DNA of 64,000 nucleotides from Chengkuizengella axinellae (GCF_030730905.1 NZ_JAVAMP010000012.1:62001-126000), one strand, 5' to 3'. Positions 19,061-27,981 are shown, counted from the first letter of the stretch. Notes: a model not told the origin generated them from the sequence alone. A program made the numbers and translations.

Positions 19061-21274
19061 CTAGTTTTGAATGCTAGTTTGTTTATTGGTTAAATTCCCA
19101 TTGTCATCATATTGGTAATGGGTTTCGATGGTTAACTCCAATGGATATACCGTAAATGAGTATGGTTCTTCTGAAAACCTACCATCTACACTGATGATTT
19201 CAATATAATAGGTTTGTCCACTTTCGGTTAGAAAGTATTCCTCATTAAATGTACCGATTTCCCCTACTAAATCCATGTTACTGTTATAGATATGTAATTC
19301 ATAATTGACATCAATTGGTTCTAAAAATGAAATGTAATGAATTCCTGTTTGATTTGATTCAAAAGAATAGAAATCCACATCCAAAGCAGAGCTTATTACC
19401 GTACTATATGTGCTTTGATATGAAATTGGAAATGCTGATGCTGCATCGTCATTAGGCTCATAGGTCGTAGGCAATTGAATATTATTGATGTACCTCCACT
19501 CTGACCATTCCATTCCATCAAATACTTTGATCCCAAAATCCCATTCTCCTCCTACTAAATAAGAAGTAGTGTGAGTTGTGCTTGCTGTTGAAATATCTCC
19601 TGAATGATAGGACCATGTTTCCCAATTATCTTGTGAACCGATCACTTGATACCCCACTTGTTCTTGTAAATCTAAATCACTATAGTCCCATGTAAATGTA
19701 ATATTATTTTGATCCATTTGTTGTTCATCACTGTGAGAAGTTACAGTTATCTCTGGTAAACTATTTATTTTAATTAATCTTGCTTCTGAATAAGGTGAGG
19801 TTCCACCAAAATCATCTTGAGTACGTACCTTCCAAGCATAAACCTGGTTGCTCTCTAATACCCCTTCTGGTATGGTATACCATTCGTTTTCACCTCGAAT
19901 CCAATCCGTTTCATACACAATTTCTTCTAACTCATTTAAAATTTGGACTTGAAATGCACTTTGATGACGTAATACTTCCCAATTTAAATCGATAAGAGAA
20001 CTTCCTACTAGCTCTTCACGATCTACATAACCTGGTGCAATTGAAATAGGGGCTGAATTAACATGTGAGGAAACTTCATTAGCAGGATAACCTTCAAGTC
20101 CATCCCTGTTCACTCCACTTATGACATAATAATATGTTACTCCATTCATGACATTTAAATCTGTAAAGCTAGTAGAGTTTGTTTCTCCTACGATGTCATA
20201 TGGACCACCTGAACTTGTAGAACGTTTAACAATGTAGTTTTCTGATCCAACAACTTCATCCCATGTTACTGAGATTTGTAAATCATCAGAAGTAGCCACG
20301 ACATGTAATGGTGGATTAGGTTTTGGTAATTTTATATCTGTCCAGCTTGCTACACCTGATACTTGACCACTACTATCACTACCTACGGCTACGACTGTTC
20401 CATCGCTCTTTAAGCCTACCGTATGTCCACCCCCTCCGGATATTTGTACGATATCTGTCCAATTCGATACATTTGTTTGACCATCTCTATTCCAACCTAC
20501 GGCCACGACACTTCCATCGCTTTTTAAACCTATCGTATGATTTTTTCCTGCGGTTACTTGTACGATACCTGTCCAACTTGTGACTCCTGATACTTGACCA
20601 TAATTATCTTTACCTACGGCCACGACACTTCCATCGCTTTTTAAACCTACCGTATGACTACCTCCTGCTGCCACTTGTACGATATCTGTCCAATCTGATA
20701 CGTTTCTTTGATCATATTCATTCCAACCTACGGCCACAACAGTTCCATCGCTTTTTAGTCCTACCGTATGAGAACCTCCTGCTGCCACTTGTACGATATC
20801 TGTCCAACTTGACACCCCGTTGGAACTACCATCCCAATCTTCTTCATCACTACCCACGACAGTCCCATCTTTTTTTAATCCCGCCGTAAAAAAATTCCCT
20901 GCACTCACTTGTACAATATTACTCCAACTTCTTGGCCATGAAACTTGCTTATTATCATTATCACCCTCTGCCTCAACAGATCCATAGCTTTTTAGTCCTA
21001 CCAAATGAGACCAACCTGCACTTACTTCTACAATACCTGTCCAATCGGATGCCTTTGAAATCTCACCAGCACTACTTTCACTTCCTACGGCTACAACTCC
21101 ACCATTACTTTTTAAAGCAATTGTTTTACTAGTTCCTGCACTAATACTTGCTCTTTGAAAATCCTCTTGAGTTAAATTTAAAGAAGAACTAGTCATTTCA
21201 TGTTCAGTTGCCTGCACTAGTGTTGGGATTAGTAATAAACAGATAAGTAAAATTGAGATTATTTTCTTCATCAT
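19061..21274 (-). CDS. Secreted RCC1-repeat protein with FN3, Ig-like and PPC domains
   Basis: The 737-residue protein has a signal peptide (residues 1-22) and about seven RCC1-type beta-propeller repeats (about 45-330, each with A-G-x-x-H-T-V-G-L-K and V-V-A-V-G). A fibronectin III domain (about 335-420), Ig-like segments and a bacterial pre-peptidase C-terminal-like domain (about 610-715) follow. It ends in HYQYDDNGNLTNK, which is a single YD repeat. The RHS gene starts 11 nt later. The terminal YD unit suggests this protein was once joined to an RHS protein or assembles with it. GGAGGA precedes the ATG closely. It was probably secreted or surface-bound; its function is unknown. Confidence 0.75.
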   Translation of the reverse strand: MMKKIISILLICLLLIPTLVQATEHEMTSSSLNLTQEDFQRASISAGTSKTIALKSNGGVVAVGSESSAGEISKASDWTGIVEVSAGWSHLVGLKSYGSVEAEGDNDNKQVSWPRSWSNIVQVSAGNFFTAGLKKDGTVVGSDEEDWDGSSNGVSSWTDIVQVAAGGSHTVGLKSDGTVVAVGWNEYDQRNVSDWTDIVQVAAGGSHTVGLKSDGSVVAVGKDNYGQVSGVTSWTGIVQVTAGKNHTIGLKSDGSVVAVGWNRDGQTNVSNWTDIVQISGGGGHTVGLKSDGTVVAVGSDSSGQVSGVASWTDIKLPKPNPPLHVVATSDDLQISVTWDEVVGSENYIVKRSTSSGGPYDIVGETNSTSFTDLNVMNGVTYYYVISGVNRDGLEGYPANEVSSHVNSAPISIAPGYVDREELVGSSLIDLNWEVLRHQSAFQVQILNELEEIVYETDWIRGENEWYTIPEGVLESNQVYAWKVRTQDDFGGTSPYSEARLIKINSLPEITVTSHSDEQQMDQNNITFTWDYSDLDLQEQVGYQVIGSQDNWETWSYHSGDISTASTTHTTSYLVGGEWDFGIKVFDGMEWSEWRYINNIQLPTTYEPNDDAASAFPISYQSTYSTVISSALDVDFYSFESNQTGIHYISFLEPIDVNYELHIYNSNMDLVGEIGTFNEEYFLTESGQTYYIEIISVDGRFSEEPYSFTVYPLELTIETHYQYDDNGNLTNKQTSIQN

Positions 21275-21275
21275 T

Positions 21276-21455
21276 TTGTAATTCCTCCTAAAAAATTCAT
21301 TAAGATCTTACGATTCTTTCCTATCACTTCTTAAATACTACTACCCTCCTTATTAACAACATTTTCTATTGTATTTCAAATATTTGAAATATCACAGGAA
21401 TTTAATTAACAAAAACAGGAATTATAATCCAAGGAAATAATAGGAAGCAAAATTG
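21276..21455 (-). promoter_or_regulatory. Leader of the RCC1-RHS operon, duplicated elsewhere
   Basis: This upstream region recurs in inverted orientation at about 27604-27785 with roughly 80% identity over 180 bp. Shared blocks include TTTCAAATATTT, AGAAAATGTTGTTA, TATTTAAGAAGTGATAGGA and TTTTAGGAGGAAT just before the start codon. A TACAAT (TATAAT in the copy) is a candidate -10 box, with TTCAAATATTTGAA, a perfect palindrome, immediately before it. The copy shows that the leader moves with its gene family. Confidence 0.55.
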
Positions 21456-21594
21456 AACTACTTAAGTGATTCTATTAAAAAAGTAAAAAAACTCCACTAA
21501 GTAATTCTTAAAATTTTACATAAGAGATTTATGTCAATTAGGAGTCTATAACTTACAACTTTTAGACTGATAGATTTAACGTATAATTTTTTAC

Positions 21595-21697
21595 TGTCAC
21601 TTTTAGAAGTAGTTTGCACTTATTTTAAGTGTTATTTTGCATATCCAACTTTAAAAACCCAATTATCTTCACATGAGAAGATTAACTGGGTTTCTTC
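21595..21697. repeat. Left terminal inverted repeat
   Basis: It is about 85-90% identical to the complement of 27185-27286 with one 1-base gap. Two parts can be seen: the outer ~60 bp containing CACTTATTT and GTGTTATTTTGCA blocks, probably transposase-binding sites, and an inner hairpin built from AAACCCA and TGGGTTT that should act as a terminator. Confidence 0.8.
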
Positions 21698-21756
21698 AAT
21701 ATTTACATTCAATCATTTACAGAATTATTTGGATTACCTAGTAAAAAAATTCTTAT

Positions 21757-21790
21757 TATTAAGTAATTGCGCCATAGTGCGGAAGATGGT
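21757..21790 (-). repeat. GGCGC boundary repeat 1
   Basis: On the minus strand it reads ATCTTCCGCACTATGGCGC followed by AATTACTTAATAA. It is one of nine related sites that lie between small immunity-like genes; this one sits 3' of the kinase-like gene. Confidence 0.5.
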
Positions 21791-21840
21791 TGTTTGAGCA
21801 ATGCACCCGAATTGAATAAAAAATAACTATTCAAACCTAT

Positions 21841-22344
21841 CTAAATAATACTTTTCAGTTGATTTAATATCAGTTTCAATACATCGTTCTGTGACATATC
21901 ATTAGTCAGTATTGTTTCCCCATCCACACCAAGAGAATCGTTTGGATTCCACCAGGCAAGTAAAGAATTTTCTCCGAATTCCATCTTTTTCGAGCTAGAG
22001 TTGTGACGTAGAACGGTTTCTTCAAAGGATAAATCAAAATAATAAGTATATGTCTTTTCGTTATAGAACTGGATTAAATTATTCAGCATTTCACCATAAC
22101 GTTTTTTATTCAAAATTCCTTCCACAATAACAAATTCACATTTATTTTTACCGTATTCTGCTATTTGGCGAATCAAATCAATTGAAAGATTCCCATCTCT
22201 ATCGTGAACCTTCAACATTTCACGGCGAACAACATCCTGAGAAACCAAAAGCGTTCCACGTCCTAAATGATTCTGAAGGCTTTTTGCAGTCGTTGTTTTA
22301 CCACTCCCAGAGTTTCCTCGTATGATAATTAGCTTAGACTCCAT
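21841..22344 (-). CDS. P-loop kinase-like ATPase (zeta/uridine-kinase type)
   Basis: The ~167-residue protein opens with a P-loop, GNSGSGKTT (residues 10-18), followed by a short AAA_33/zeta-like kinase core. DVVRREM, a central FVIVEG strand and an R-H-N-S lid-like segment are visible. The ATG at 22344 is chosen because GGGAGG lies 7 nt upstream. Relatives phosphorylate small molecules or antibiotics, but no substrate can be read from the sequence. It is cargo of the transposon, flanked on both sides by the GGCGC repeat. Confidence 0.65.
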   Translation of the reverse strand: MESKLIIIRGNSGSGKTTTAKSLQNHLGRGTLLVSQDVVRREMLKVHDRDGNLSIDLIRQIAEYGKNKCEFVIVEGILNKKRYGEMLNNLIQFYNEKTYTYYFDLSFEETVLRHNSSSKKMEFGENSLLAWWNPNDSLGVDGETILTNDMSQNDVLKLILNQLKSII

Positions 22345-22410
22345 ATTCTCCCTCCCCATGCATCCTAATTCACTTCTATTTCTTACGATTAGTCAAGTAA
22401 ATATTTATAG

Positions 22411-22443
22411 TTTGTTCATTAAACGCGCCATAGTGTTGAATAA
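22411..22443 (-). repeat. GGCGC boundary repeat 2
   Basis: The minus strand reads TTATTCAACACTATGGCGC then GTTTAATGAACAAA. It separates the kinase-like gene from the next cargo gene. Confidence 0.5.
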
Positions 22444-22490
22444 TAATATTATCTCTTTATACAGCAAGTTTCGAATATCATACTTCTCTG

Positions 22491-23027
22491 TCATAATAGT
22501 AAATCAAAGACTGCCTTACCACAATGGACCGGTCTTGAAATGGAATCATTAGGTAACTTGAAGAACCTATAGAATTGTTTTTTCTTCTTTTCATATGTAT
22601 TTTTACTTCTTAAAATTTGTAATTCATCATCAAAATCTAATATCTCTCCAAATTTCATATCAAGAGTTTCTAAGTTTAAGTCTCTATTAAGTGACTTACA
22701 GATAGATATAAATTTTTCGTATGTACCATTTCCATTACAGACTGCAAATCTAGCTGATATTTCTTGTATAAAATCCACTTTATCACCATAATTAATTTCA
22801 AATTCAATTATGCTTGTTTCATCTACATAATTATAATAACAATCTTTACTTGCATAACTAGCCATGTTTTCAGGTTCATAATTAGTTATGTTTTTAAACG
22901 AAAGTAAATATTCAGTTATTTTTTTAAATGAAATTAAGCTAGTTCCTATAATTTCCCACCCATCTTCGGTTAAACTAGTATGGTTATTTTTGGGAAATAC
23001 AATAAAATTATATGATTCAATCCCCAT
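22491..23027 (-). CDS. Hypothetical cargo protein, ~178 residues
   Basis: I do not recognise it. It is an acidic, Tyr- and Phe-rich cytoplasmic protein with no signal peptide. The ATG at 23027 has GGGGGCTGAT just upstream and is preferred to earlier in-frame starts. Its size, isolation and setting among repeat-separated small genes resemble orphan immunity genes of polymorphic toxin systems; this is inference only. Confidence 0.45.
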   Translation of the reverse strand: MGIESYNFIVFPKNNHTSLTEDGWEIIGTSLISFKKITEYLLSFKNITNYEPENMASYASKDCYYNYVDETSIIEFEINYGDKVDFIQEISARFAVCNGNGTYEKFISICKSLNRDLNLETLDMKFGEILDFDDELQILRSKNTYEKKKKQFYRFFKLPNDSISRPVHCGKAVFDLLL

Positions 23028-23070
23028 TATATCAGCCCCCAAATTCATTTAAGAAGGATACTTCTATTAT

Positions 23071-23096
23071 AAGAAATGCGCCATTTTGATGAATAA
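23071..23096 (-). repeat. GGCGC boundary repeat 3
   Basis: The minus strand reads TTATTCATCAAAATGGCGC then ATTTCTT. A shorter partial copy of the TTGAACAAAATG part follows at about 23102-23117. Confidence 0.5.
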
Positions 23097-23150
23097 GAGC
23101 AGCATTTTGTTCAATATTGATATCTACTTTATGTAATTACACCCATTAAT

Positions 23151-23492
23151 TCAAATAAACGTATACTCAAACTTCTCACATATAACAAAAAAGATATCCT
23201 TGAAATCATTCTCTAAAATAAACATTAAATCTTCGTCTTCAATTTGTGTTTTTTGTTCATAAAATTTTCTCTCTTCCAGATTAGCCAATCTAATTGGCTT
23301 AGATGACCAATATCTTATAGGACAATTAATAAAATCAACTGACATGAAGTTTATCTCAACCTTATGATAATAGGTTATATTTGGACTACCAATTAACAAT
23401 AAATCTTCTCCATTAAAACTTTTAAATTCAAATTCATCTATACCATGTTCAATTATGTATTCTTGAAGTTCTTTTATGTCATCATTTTTCAT
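23151..23492 (-). CDS. Small hypothetical cargo protein, ~113 residues
   Basis: This acidic cytoplasmic protein has no recognised family. The ATG at 23492 follows GGGGTG at 6 nt and is preferred over a GTG at 23501. It ends 5' of the boundary repeat array and 50 nt after the lipoprotein gene, so it may share a transcript with that gene. An immunity-like role is possible by context. Confidence 0.4.
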   Translation of the reverse strand: MKNDDIKELQEYIIEHGIDEFEFKSFNGEDLLLIGSPNITYYHKVEINFMSVDFINCPIRYWSSKPIRLANLEERKFYEQKTQIEDEDLMFILENDFKDIFFVICEKFEYTFI

Positions 23493-23552
23493 GAAAAACA
23501 CCCCATTTGTTGTAATCTCATACTTTTTTGACCTCCAACTGTCATTGATTTT

Positions 23553-24158
23553 TTATTCCAATTCACCCTGGTACAACGACTTTTCATTACTATTTAAATC
23601 AATTCTAGAAATTTCTTTATTATCCAAATAGAAGACTAGAGTTGCGTCAAACGCTCTATCCTTTAATATTTCTAAACTTTCAGGTGATGGTTTTAAGAAA
23701 TATGTTTCAGAATATTCTTCATCTACTCCTAATTCATAATATAATATATACGTTCCTTTTTGATTAAAGTGATCCCATGATTTAAAATGTTTCCCATGCC
23801 CTAAATCAGAAACATAATATTCGTCTAAATTGAAAATATCAAAACCAACAGTTTTTTTAGACACTTTTATAAGTTCGTCATGAGGTTCTATTTTTATTTT
23901 TAAACGTTCTCCTATATCTGTGATTTTCCCTTCCTTATTTATAAATGTAAACTCGAAATATAAGGCGGTTGGCACAATTTTTCTACCTTTTTTTTCACCA
24001 GTTGTAATATATTTTGCATCTATCCTTCTATCACTAATAACATCAACTTGAACATCTAATAACTCAAATGATGGATCATATGATTGTACATCTGTACATG
24101 CTATTAAAAATGTAAAAACTAAGCAAACAAAAAATAGTATTGAGAAGATTTTTTTCAT
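23553..24158 (-). CDS. Lipoprotein, ~201 residues
   Basis: A lipoprotein signal with lipobox LIAC (residues 17-20) anchors it outside the cell membrane. The mature part is a single beta-rich domain with EFTFINKEGKI and a C-terminal VFYLDNKEISRIDL strand. Many such small lipoproteins act as immunity or binding proteins, but the family is not recognised. AGGAGC lies 9 nt before the ATG. It is the 5'-most cargo gene of the minus-strand block in the transposon. Confidence 0.5.
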   Translation of the reverse strand: MKKIFSILFFVCLVFTFLIACTDVQSYDPSFELLDVQVDVISDRRIDAKYITTGEKKGRKIVPTALYFEFTFINKEGKITDIGERLKIKIEPHDELIKVSKKTVGFDIFNLDEYYVSDLGHGKHFKSWDHFNQKGTYILYYELGVDEEYSETYFLKPSPESLEILKDRAFDATLVFYLDNKEISRIDLNSNEKSLYQGELE

Positions 24159-24272
24159 AATATTTAGCTCCTATAACACTCTAATATGAAATAAATAACC
24201 AAAATAGATGTACAAGACTTATAATCTAGAATACAAGTATTTAATCATATTAAGCAAATAAAAGCTAGATCT

Positions 24273-24300
24273 CTCTTCCACAAACTGGCCCGTTTGTTTA
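24273..24300 (+). repeat. GGCGC-type boundary repeat 4 (GGCCC variant)
   Basis: The plus strand reads CTCTTCCACAAACTGGCCCG followed by TTTGTTTA. The core is changed from GGCGC to GGCCC and it lies in the opposite orientation to repeats 1-3, upstream of the cargo block. Confidence 0.45.
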
Positions 24301-24340
24301 AAATCACAAAAGTGTGATAAATACACAATCGTTTAATTTG

Positions 24341-24401
24341 GGAGAGTCTGTAAAAATACATTAATATTTACATTCATACTTAATGTGTTCAAAAACTCTC
24401 C
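24341..24401. promoter_or_regulatory. Nested inverted repeat upstream of the resolvase, candidate res site
   Basis: GGGAGAGT pairs with ACTCTCCC, and inside them ACATTAA pairs with TTAATGT. Resolvase genes of this family usually lie next to their resolution site, so 24160-24540 is the expected place. The subsites are not resolved. Confidence 0.35.
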
Positions 24402-24551
24402 CTTTTCTGGACACGCTTAGTTTTAATTAGAAAGGGGGTTTTTTTATTCACATAAATGTAACAAAACCCTGTTCATTATTCTATGTTCATTAACCTTTCT
24501 GTTTTCATCTTATGGTACAATAAAATAGAAATAAATGAGAAAGAGTGATAA

Positions 24552-25106
24552 TTGGTGTTAATTGGATATGCGCGTGTGTCGACAGGATTACAAAATCTAA
24601 ATTTACAAACAGATGCATTAACACAATATGGTTGTATGAAGATTTTCCACGATAAGATGAGTGGGGCAAAAAAACAACGTCCCGGTTTAGAGGAAGTACT
24701 TCAGTATGCACGTGAAGGTGATACAATTGTCGTTTGGCGATTGGACCGGCTAGGGCGTAACATGCAAGATTTGATTCAAATTGTGAATACCTTAAATGAT
24801 CGTGGTGTTGGCTTTCATAGTCTACAAGAAAACCTAACAATGGATAAAAGTAATGCAACGGGACAATTAATGTTTCACTTGTTCGCAGCATTTGCAGAAT
24901 TTGAACGTAATTTAATTGAAGAACGTTCAGCTGCAGGACGAGCAGCTGCAAAAGCTCGTGGGCGTCTAGGTGGGCGCCCTGAGAAGTATGGACCAAAAGA
25001 TATTGAAATGATGAAGGCTTTAATTAAAAGTGGTACTCCGATTAAAGATGTTGCAGAAAAGTGGGGCGTGTCTCGCACGACGATTTATCGCTATTTAGAA
25101 AGATAG
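24552..25106 (+). CDS. Serine resolvase/invertase of the transposon (TniR-like)
   Basis: The 184-residue enzyme has the catalytic Ser in IGYARVS (residue ~10), Arg residues in VWRLDRLGRN, and AAFAEFERNLIEERSAAGR, followed by a C-terminal helix-turn-helix (KDVAEKWGVSRTTIYRYLE). All hallmarks of the resolvase family are present and full length. It should resolve cointegrates formed during replicative transposition. A TTG at 24552 or GTG at 24555 is the start. It is immediately upstream of TniA, with 13 nt between. Confidence 0.85.
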   Translation: MVLIGYARVSTGLQNLNLQTDALTQYGCMKIFHDKMSGAKKQRPGLEEVLQYAREGDTIVVWRLDRLGRNMQDLIQIVNTLNDRGVGFHSLQENLTMDKSNATGQLMFHLFAAFAEFERNLIEERSAAGRAAAKARGRLGGRPEKYGPKDIEMMKALIKSGTPIKDVAEKWGVSRTTIYRYLER

Positions 25107-25119
25107 TAAATCGGAAGGG

Positions 25120-26381
25120 TTGATGTCTATGCAAAATGAACAACCTCCATTAACAGCTTATTCAGCAGAACAACGACAAGCCGCAATGATAAAATATAAA
25201 GTCATTGCACCTTATCTTCTCCATGAAAAAACATTAATAGCAATTACGAAAGAAACCGGTATTGCAAAAAGAACGCTCCAATACTGGATTCGGGACTATG
25301 AACAATTTGGATTAAAAGGTTTAATTCGAAAAATAAGAAGTGATGCTGGCAAAATTCATTTAGAATCGGAAATAAATATGATTTAATTCATAGAAGAGAA
25401 GCAAGCTATCCTAATGAAATTTGGCAAGCTGACCATACGTTACTGGACATTCTTGTACTCAATGAAAAAGGACAAGCCGAACGACCTTGGCTAACGATTA
25501 TTTTAGACGATTATAGCAGGGCAGTTGCTGGTTATTTTTTAACTTTCCAAGCTCCATCGGCTATCCAAACAGCACTTGCCTTACATCAGTCCATTTGGCA
25601 TAAACGAAATCTTGATTGGCCAGTTTGCGGAATTCCTGAACAGTTTTATACCGACCATGGAAGTGATTTTACATCGAATCATTTAGAGCAAGTCGCCATT
25701 GATTTGAAAATGAACCTTGTTTTTTCAGCAGTAGGTGTTCCAAGAGGTCGTGGGAAAATTGAACGCTTCTTTTCAAGCATCAATCAATTGTTTTTACAAG
25801 ACTTACCTGGTTATCTAGGAAACGGTACAAAGGATGCTCTTATGACTATGAAAGATCTCGATGAAAAATTAGCAAATTTTATTGTGTATAATTATCATCA
25901 TCGTACTCATGGAACCACGAAAAAAGAGCCTATCCATGCTTGGAATGATGGAGGATTTTTGCCGAATATGCCAGAAAGCTTAGAAAGTTTGGACTTATTA
26001 CTGCTACATGTTGCCAAAGAAAGAAAAGTACATTCGGACGGGATTCATTTCCAAGGACTAAGATATATTGATATCACACTTGCTGCATACGTCGGTGAAA
26101 CGGTCGTGATTCGTTACGATCCACGAGACCTTGCTGAAATACGTGTTTTTTACGAAAATTACTATTTATGTACCGCTATTTCTCCTGAAATTTCCGGATA
26201 TACAGTGGATTTAAAAGAAATTGTTTCTGCAAGAAATAAACGGAAACGTACATTAAAAAATCAAATCACCCCGGAGAAAACAGTCATTGAAGACATTGTC
26301 CAGTCTAAACAAAGCCAATTAGAAGGTTCAGAGAAACTTGAGCCAGCCAAGTCAAAACTAAAGAGGTATCTCAATGAATAA
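25120..26381 (+). pseudogene. TniA-type DDE transposase, broken by an internal deletion and frameshift
   Basis: The first part (25120-25386) encodes an N-terminal helix-turn-helix region. The frame then shifts near 25375. The second part, read from about 25372, has the full DDE core: Asp in WQADHT, Asp in YTDHGSDF and Glu in GRGKIER, plus a mu-like C-terminal beta-barrel. Normal TniA proteins are about 500 residues; here about 70 residues are missing between DAGKIHLE and KYDLIHRREAS at the junction. The transposase is therefore probably inactive. Confidence 0.75.
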
Positions 26382-27183
26382 CACAGAAACATTTATTGAA
26401 ACAAAGGAATACAAGCGATTCGCAGAATTTTGTGATGCCTGTATCAAGTATCAATATATGGGTATATGCTATGGTCTGCCGGGTGTGGGGAAAACTTTGT
26501 CTGCTAGACAGTATGCACAATGGGATTATCTCGAGAAGCAAATCAACTATGAAAAAGTTGAAAATATAGGTGCTCATGCTGATGAAAAAATATTAGATTG
26601 TCATACGCTTTTTTATACTGCTCCACCTGTTAGTGCAACTAAATTAACCGGTGCTATTCATGTTATGGGAGTCCGATTCAATTTGGTGAAAGAGGCTTAT
26701 CGAGAACGGCTTGGTGAAAAAGAATGGGACACTTCTAACGAATTTGAAGGGATTCGCTTAATTATTGTAGATGAAATTGATCGATTAAAACTACAACATT
26801 TAGAGCAACTTCGTGATATCTATGATCAACATGACCTAGCCATGATATTTATCGGGATGCCAGGTATTGAGAAACGATTAGTACGTTACCCTCAACTTTA
26901 TTCCCGTATTGGATTTGCACACGAATTTCAGAAACTCAGTAAAGAAGAGATGCACCATATTTTAGAATATAAATGGGATGAATTAGACATCTCCTTTAAG
27001 AAAGAGGACTTTTCCGATTATGAGGCGCTCACAAGCATTATGAAAGTAACTAACGGTAATTTTAGACTCATTCACAGGCTATTTACTCAAATTGAACGTA
27101 TTCTTGAAATTAATCATCTTAAATCAATTACAACTGAAGTAGTAGAAGCTGCACGAAACAGTTTAGTAATAGGACGTATATAA
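26374..27183 (+). CDS. tniB: TniB AAA+ ATPase, transposition helper
   Basis: The 269-residue ATPase has Walker A GLPGVGKT (residues ~34-41), Walker B LIIVDEIDRLK and a sensor-1-like IFIGMPG. These are standard for TniB/MuB-like target-selection ATPases. It overlaps the tniA end by 8 nt, showing translational coupling. The reading frame is intact, unlike tniA. It stops 1 nt before the right inverted repeat. Expected role: activating TniA and choosing target DNA. Confidence 0.85.
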   Translation: MNNTETFIETKEYKRFAEFCDACIKYQYMGICYGLPGVGKTLSARQYAQWDYLEKQINYEKVENIGAHADEKILDCHTLFYTAPPVSATKLTGAIHVMGVRFNLVKEAYRERLGEKEWDTSNEFEGIRLIIVDEIDRLKLQHLEQLRDIYDQHDLAMIFIGMPGIEKRLVRYPQLYSRIGFAHEFQKLSKEEMHHILEYKWDELDISFKKEDFSDYEALTSIMKVTNGNFRLIHRLFTQIERILEINHLKSITTEVVEAARNSLVIGRI

Positions 27184-27184
27184 T

Positions 27185-27286
27185 GAAGAAACCCAGATAA
27201 TCTTCTCATTGAAGATAACTGGGTTTTTAAAGTTGTATGTGCAAAATAACACTTTAAATAAGTGAAAATTACCTCCAAAAGTTACA
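27185..27286. repeat. Right terminal inverted repeat
   Basis: It mirrors 21595-21697. The inner AAACCCAG...CTGGGTTT hairpin (27189-27227) ends the tniB transcript, and the outer part ends in AAAAGTTACA, the complement of TGTAACTTTT. Confidence 0.8.
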
Positions 27287-27377
27287 TTCCCCCTAAATTT
27301 TCACTTGAATACATCTAAAAGTTAGTCTAAAATCAAAGCACAAAATATAATTAACTTTTAGATAAGATCGGAGTCTA

Positions 27378-27981
27378 AGATGTAAATCATTGGATATGCG
27401 CCTGTTTCTACTGAAGATCATTTTATAAACGACTAGTGAATCTCCTGACCTTAAATAGTCTAATTCTTCTCGATCTGATTTTACCCCACTTTGCTTTTCT
27501 GAATAAATTCGTTCACATCCATATTTTTTTAAAGATTCCATTTGAAGTTCTAAACATGAAAGTTTCTTTTCGTTCTATTTCTACACTAAAAAGATTTTTT
27601 GTTTGCTATTATTTCCTTGGGTTTTTATCCCTTTTATTGTTAATTAAATTCCTGTCACATTTCAAATATTTTAAATATAATAGAAAATGTTGTTAAAATA
27701 GGTGGCAGTATTTAAGAAGTGATAGGAAAGAAAATAGTAAAAACTTAATGAATCTTTTAGGAGGAATCACACAATGTTGAAAAAACAATAGAATATTCCT
27801 CTTGTTTTTATTAAGGAATAAATTGATATTCTATACCATCAGGAAAGTTAATGTTCACCATGTTGGGGGCTATTGCTGAATTTGAAAGAGATCTTATAAA
27901 GGAGAGAACAAATGAAGGAAGAAGACGAGCAAAAAAACGTCTCGAATTGAGACGCTTGTCATATCATTTAACTAATTGATG
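27378..27981 (+). pseudogene. Shattered serine recombinase with an inverted middle
   Basis: Three parts of one resolvase-like gene remain. The N-terminal fragment (IIGYAPVSTED, about 27388-27420, plus strand) has ATG followed by TAA. The middle part (LELQMESLKKYGCERIYSEK and on to GDSLVVYK) now lies inverted at about 27405-27560, minus strand. The C-terminal part (GKLMFTMLGAIAEFERDLIK) is at about 27847-27930, plus strand. The junction contains GAAGATCA next to its complement. It is unrelated in detail to the functional resolvase at 24552. Confidence 0.7.
27604..27785 (+). pseudogene. Copy of the RCC1-gene leader with an aborted start
   Basis: About 180 bp match the inverted upstream region of the RCC1 gene (21276-21455), including the Shine-Dalgarno AGGAGGAAT. 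The start codon that follows encodes only MLKKQ before a stop. It is a remnant 5' end of a paralogous secreted-protein gene, wedged inside the shattered recombinase. Confidence 0.65.

Larger units (their letters stand above)
21595..27286 (+). mobile_element. Tn402/Tn5053/Tn552-like transposon with cargo genes
   Basis: The element is bounded by ~103-bp imperfect terminal inverted repeats that begin TGTCACTTTTAGAAG and TGTAACTTTTGGAGG, like the TGT...ACA termini of this family. It encodes a serine resolvase, a disrupted TniA transposase and a TniB ATPase in the usual order, plus four minus-strand cargo genes near the left end. Expected 5-bp target duplications are not seen (TTTAC left, TTCCC right), so one flank was probably rearranged. 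Because TniA is broken, the element should not move by itself. Confidence 0.8.

Noticed and set aside
24505-24996. Long minus-strand open frame opposite the resolvase
   Set aside because: The plus-strand resolvase has all family motifs; the minus frame has none and is a shadow.
27293-27541. 82-residue minus-strand ORF as a real gene
   Set aside because: It is the inverted middle part of a broken serine recombinase with no start signal of its own.
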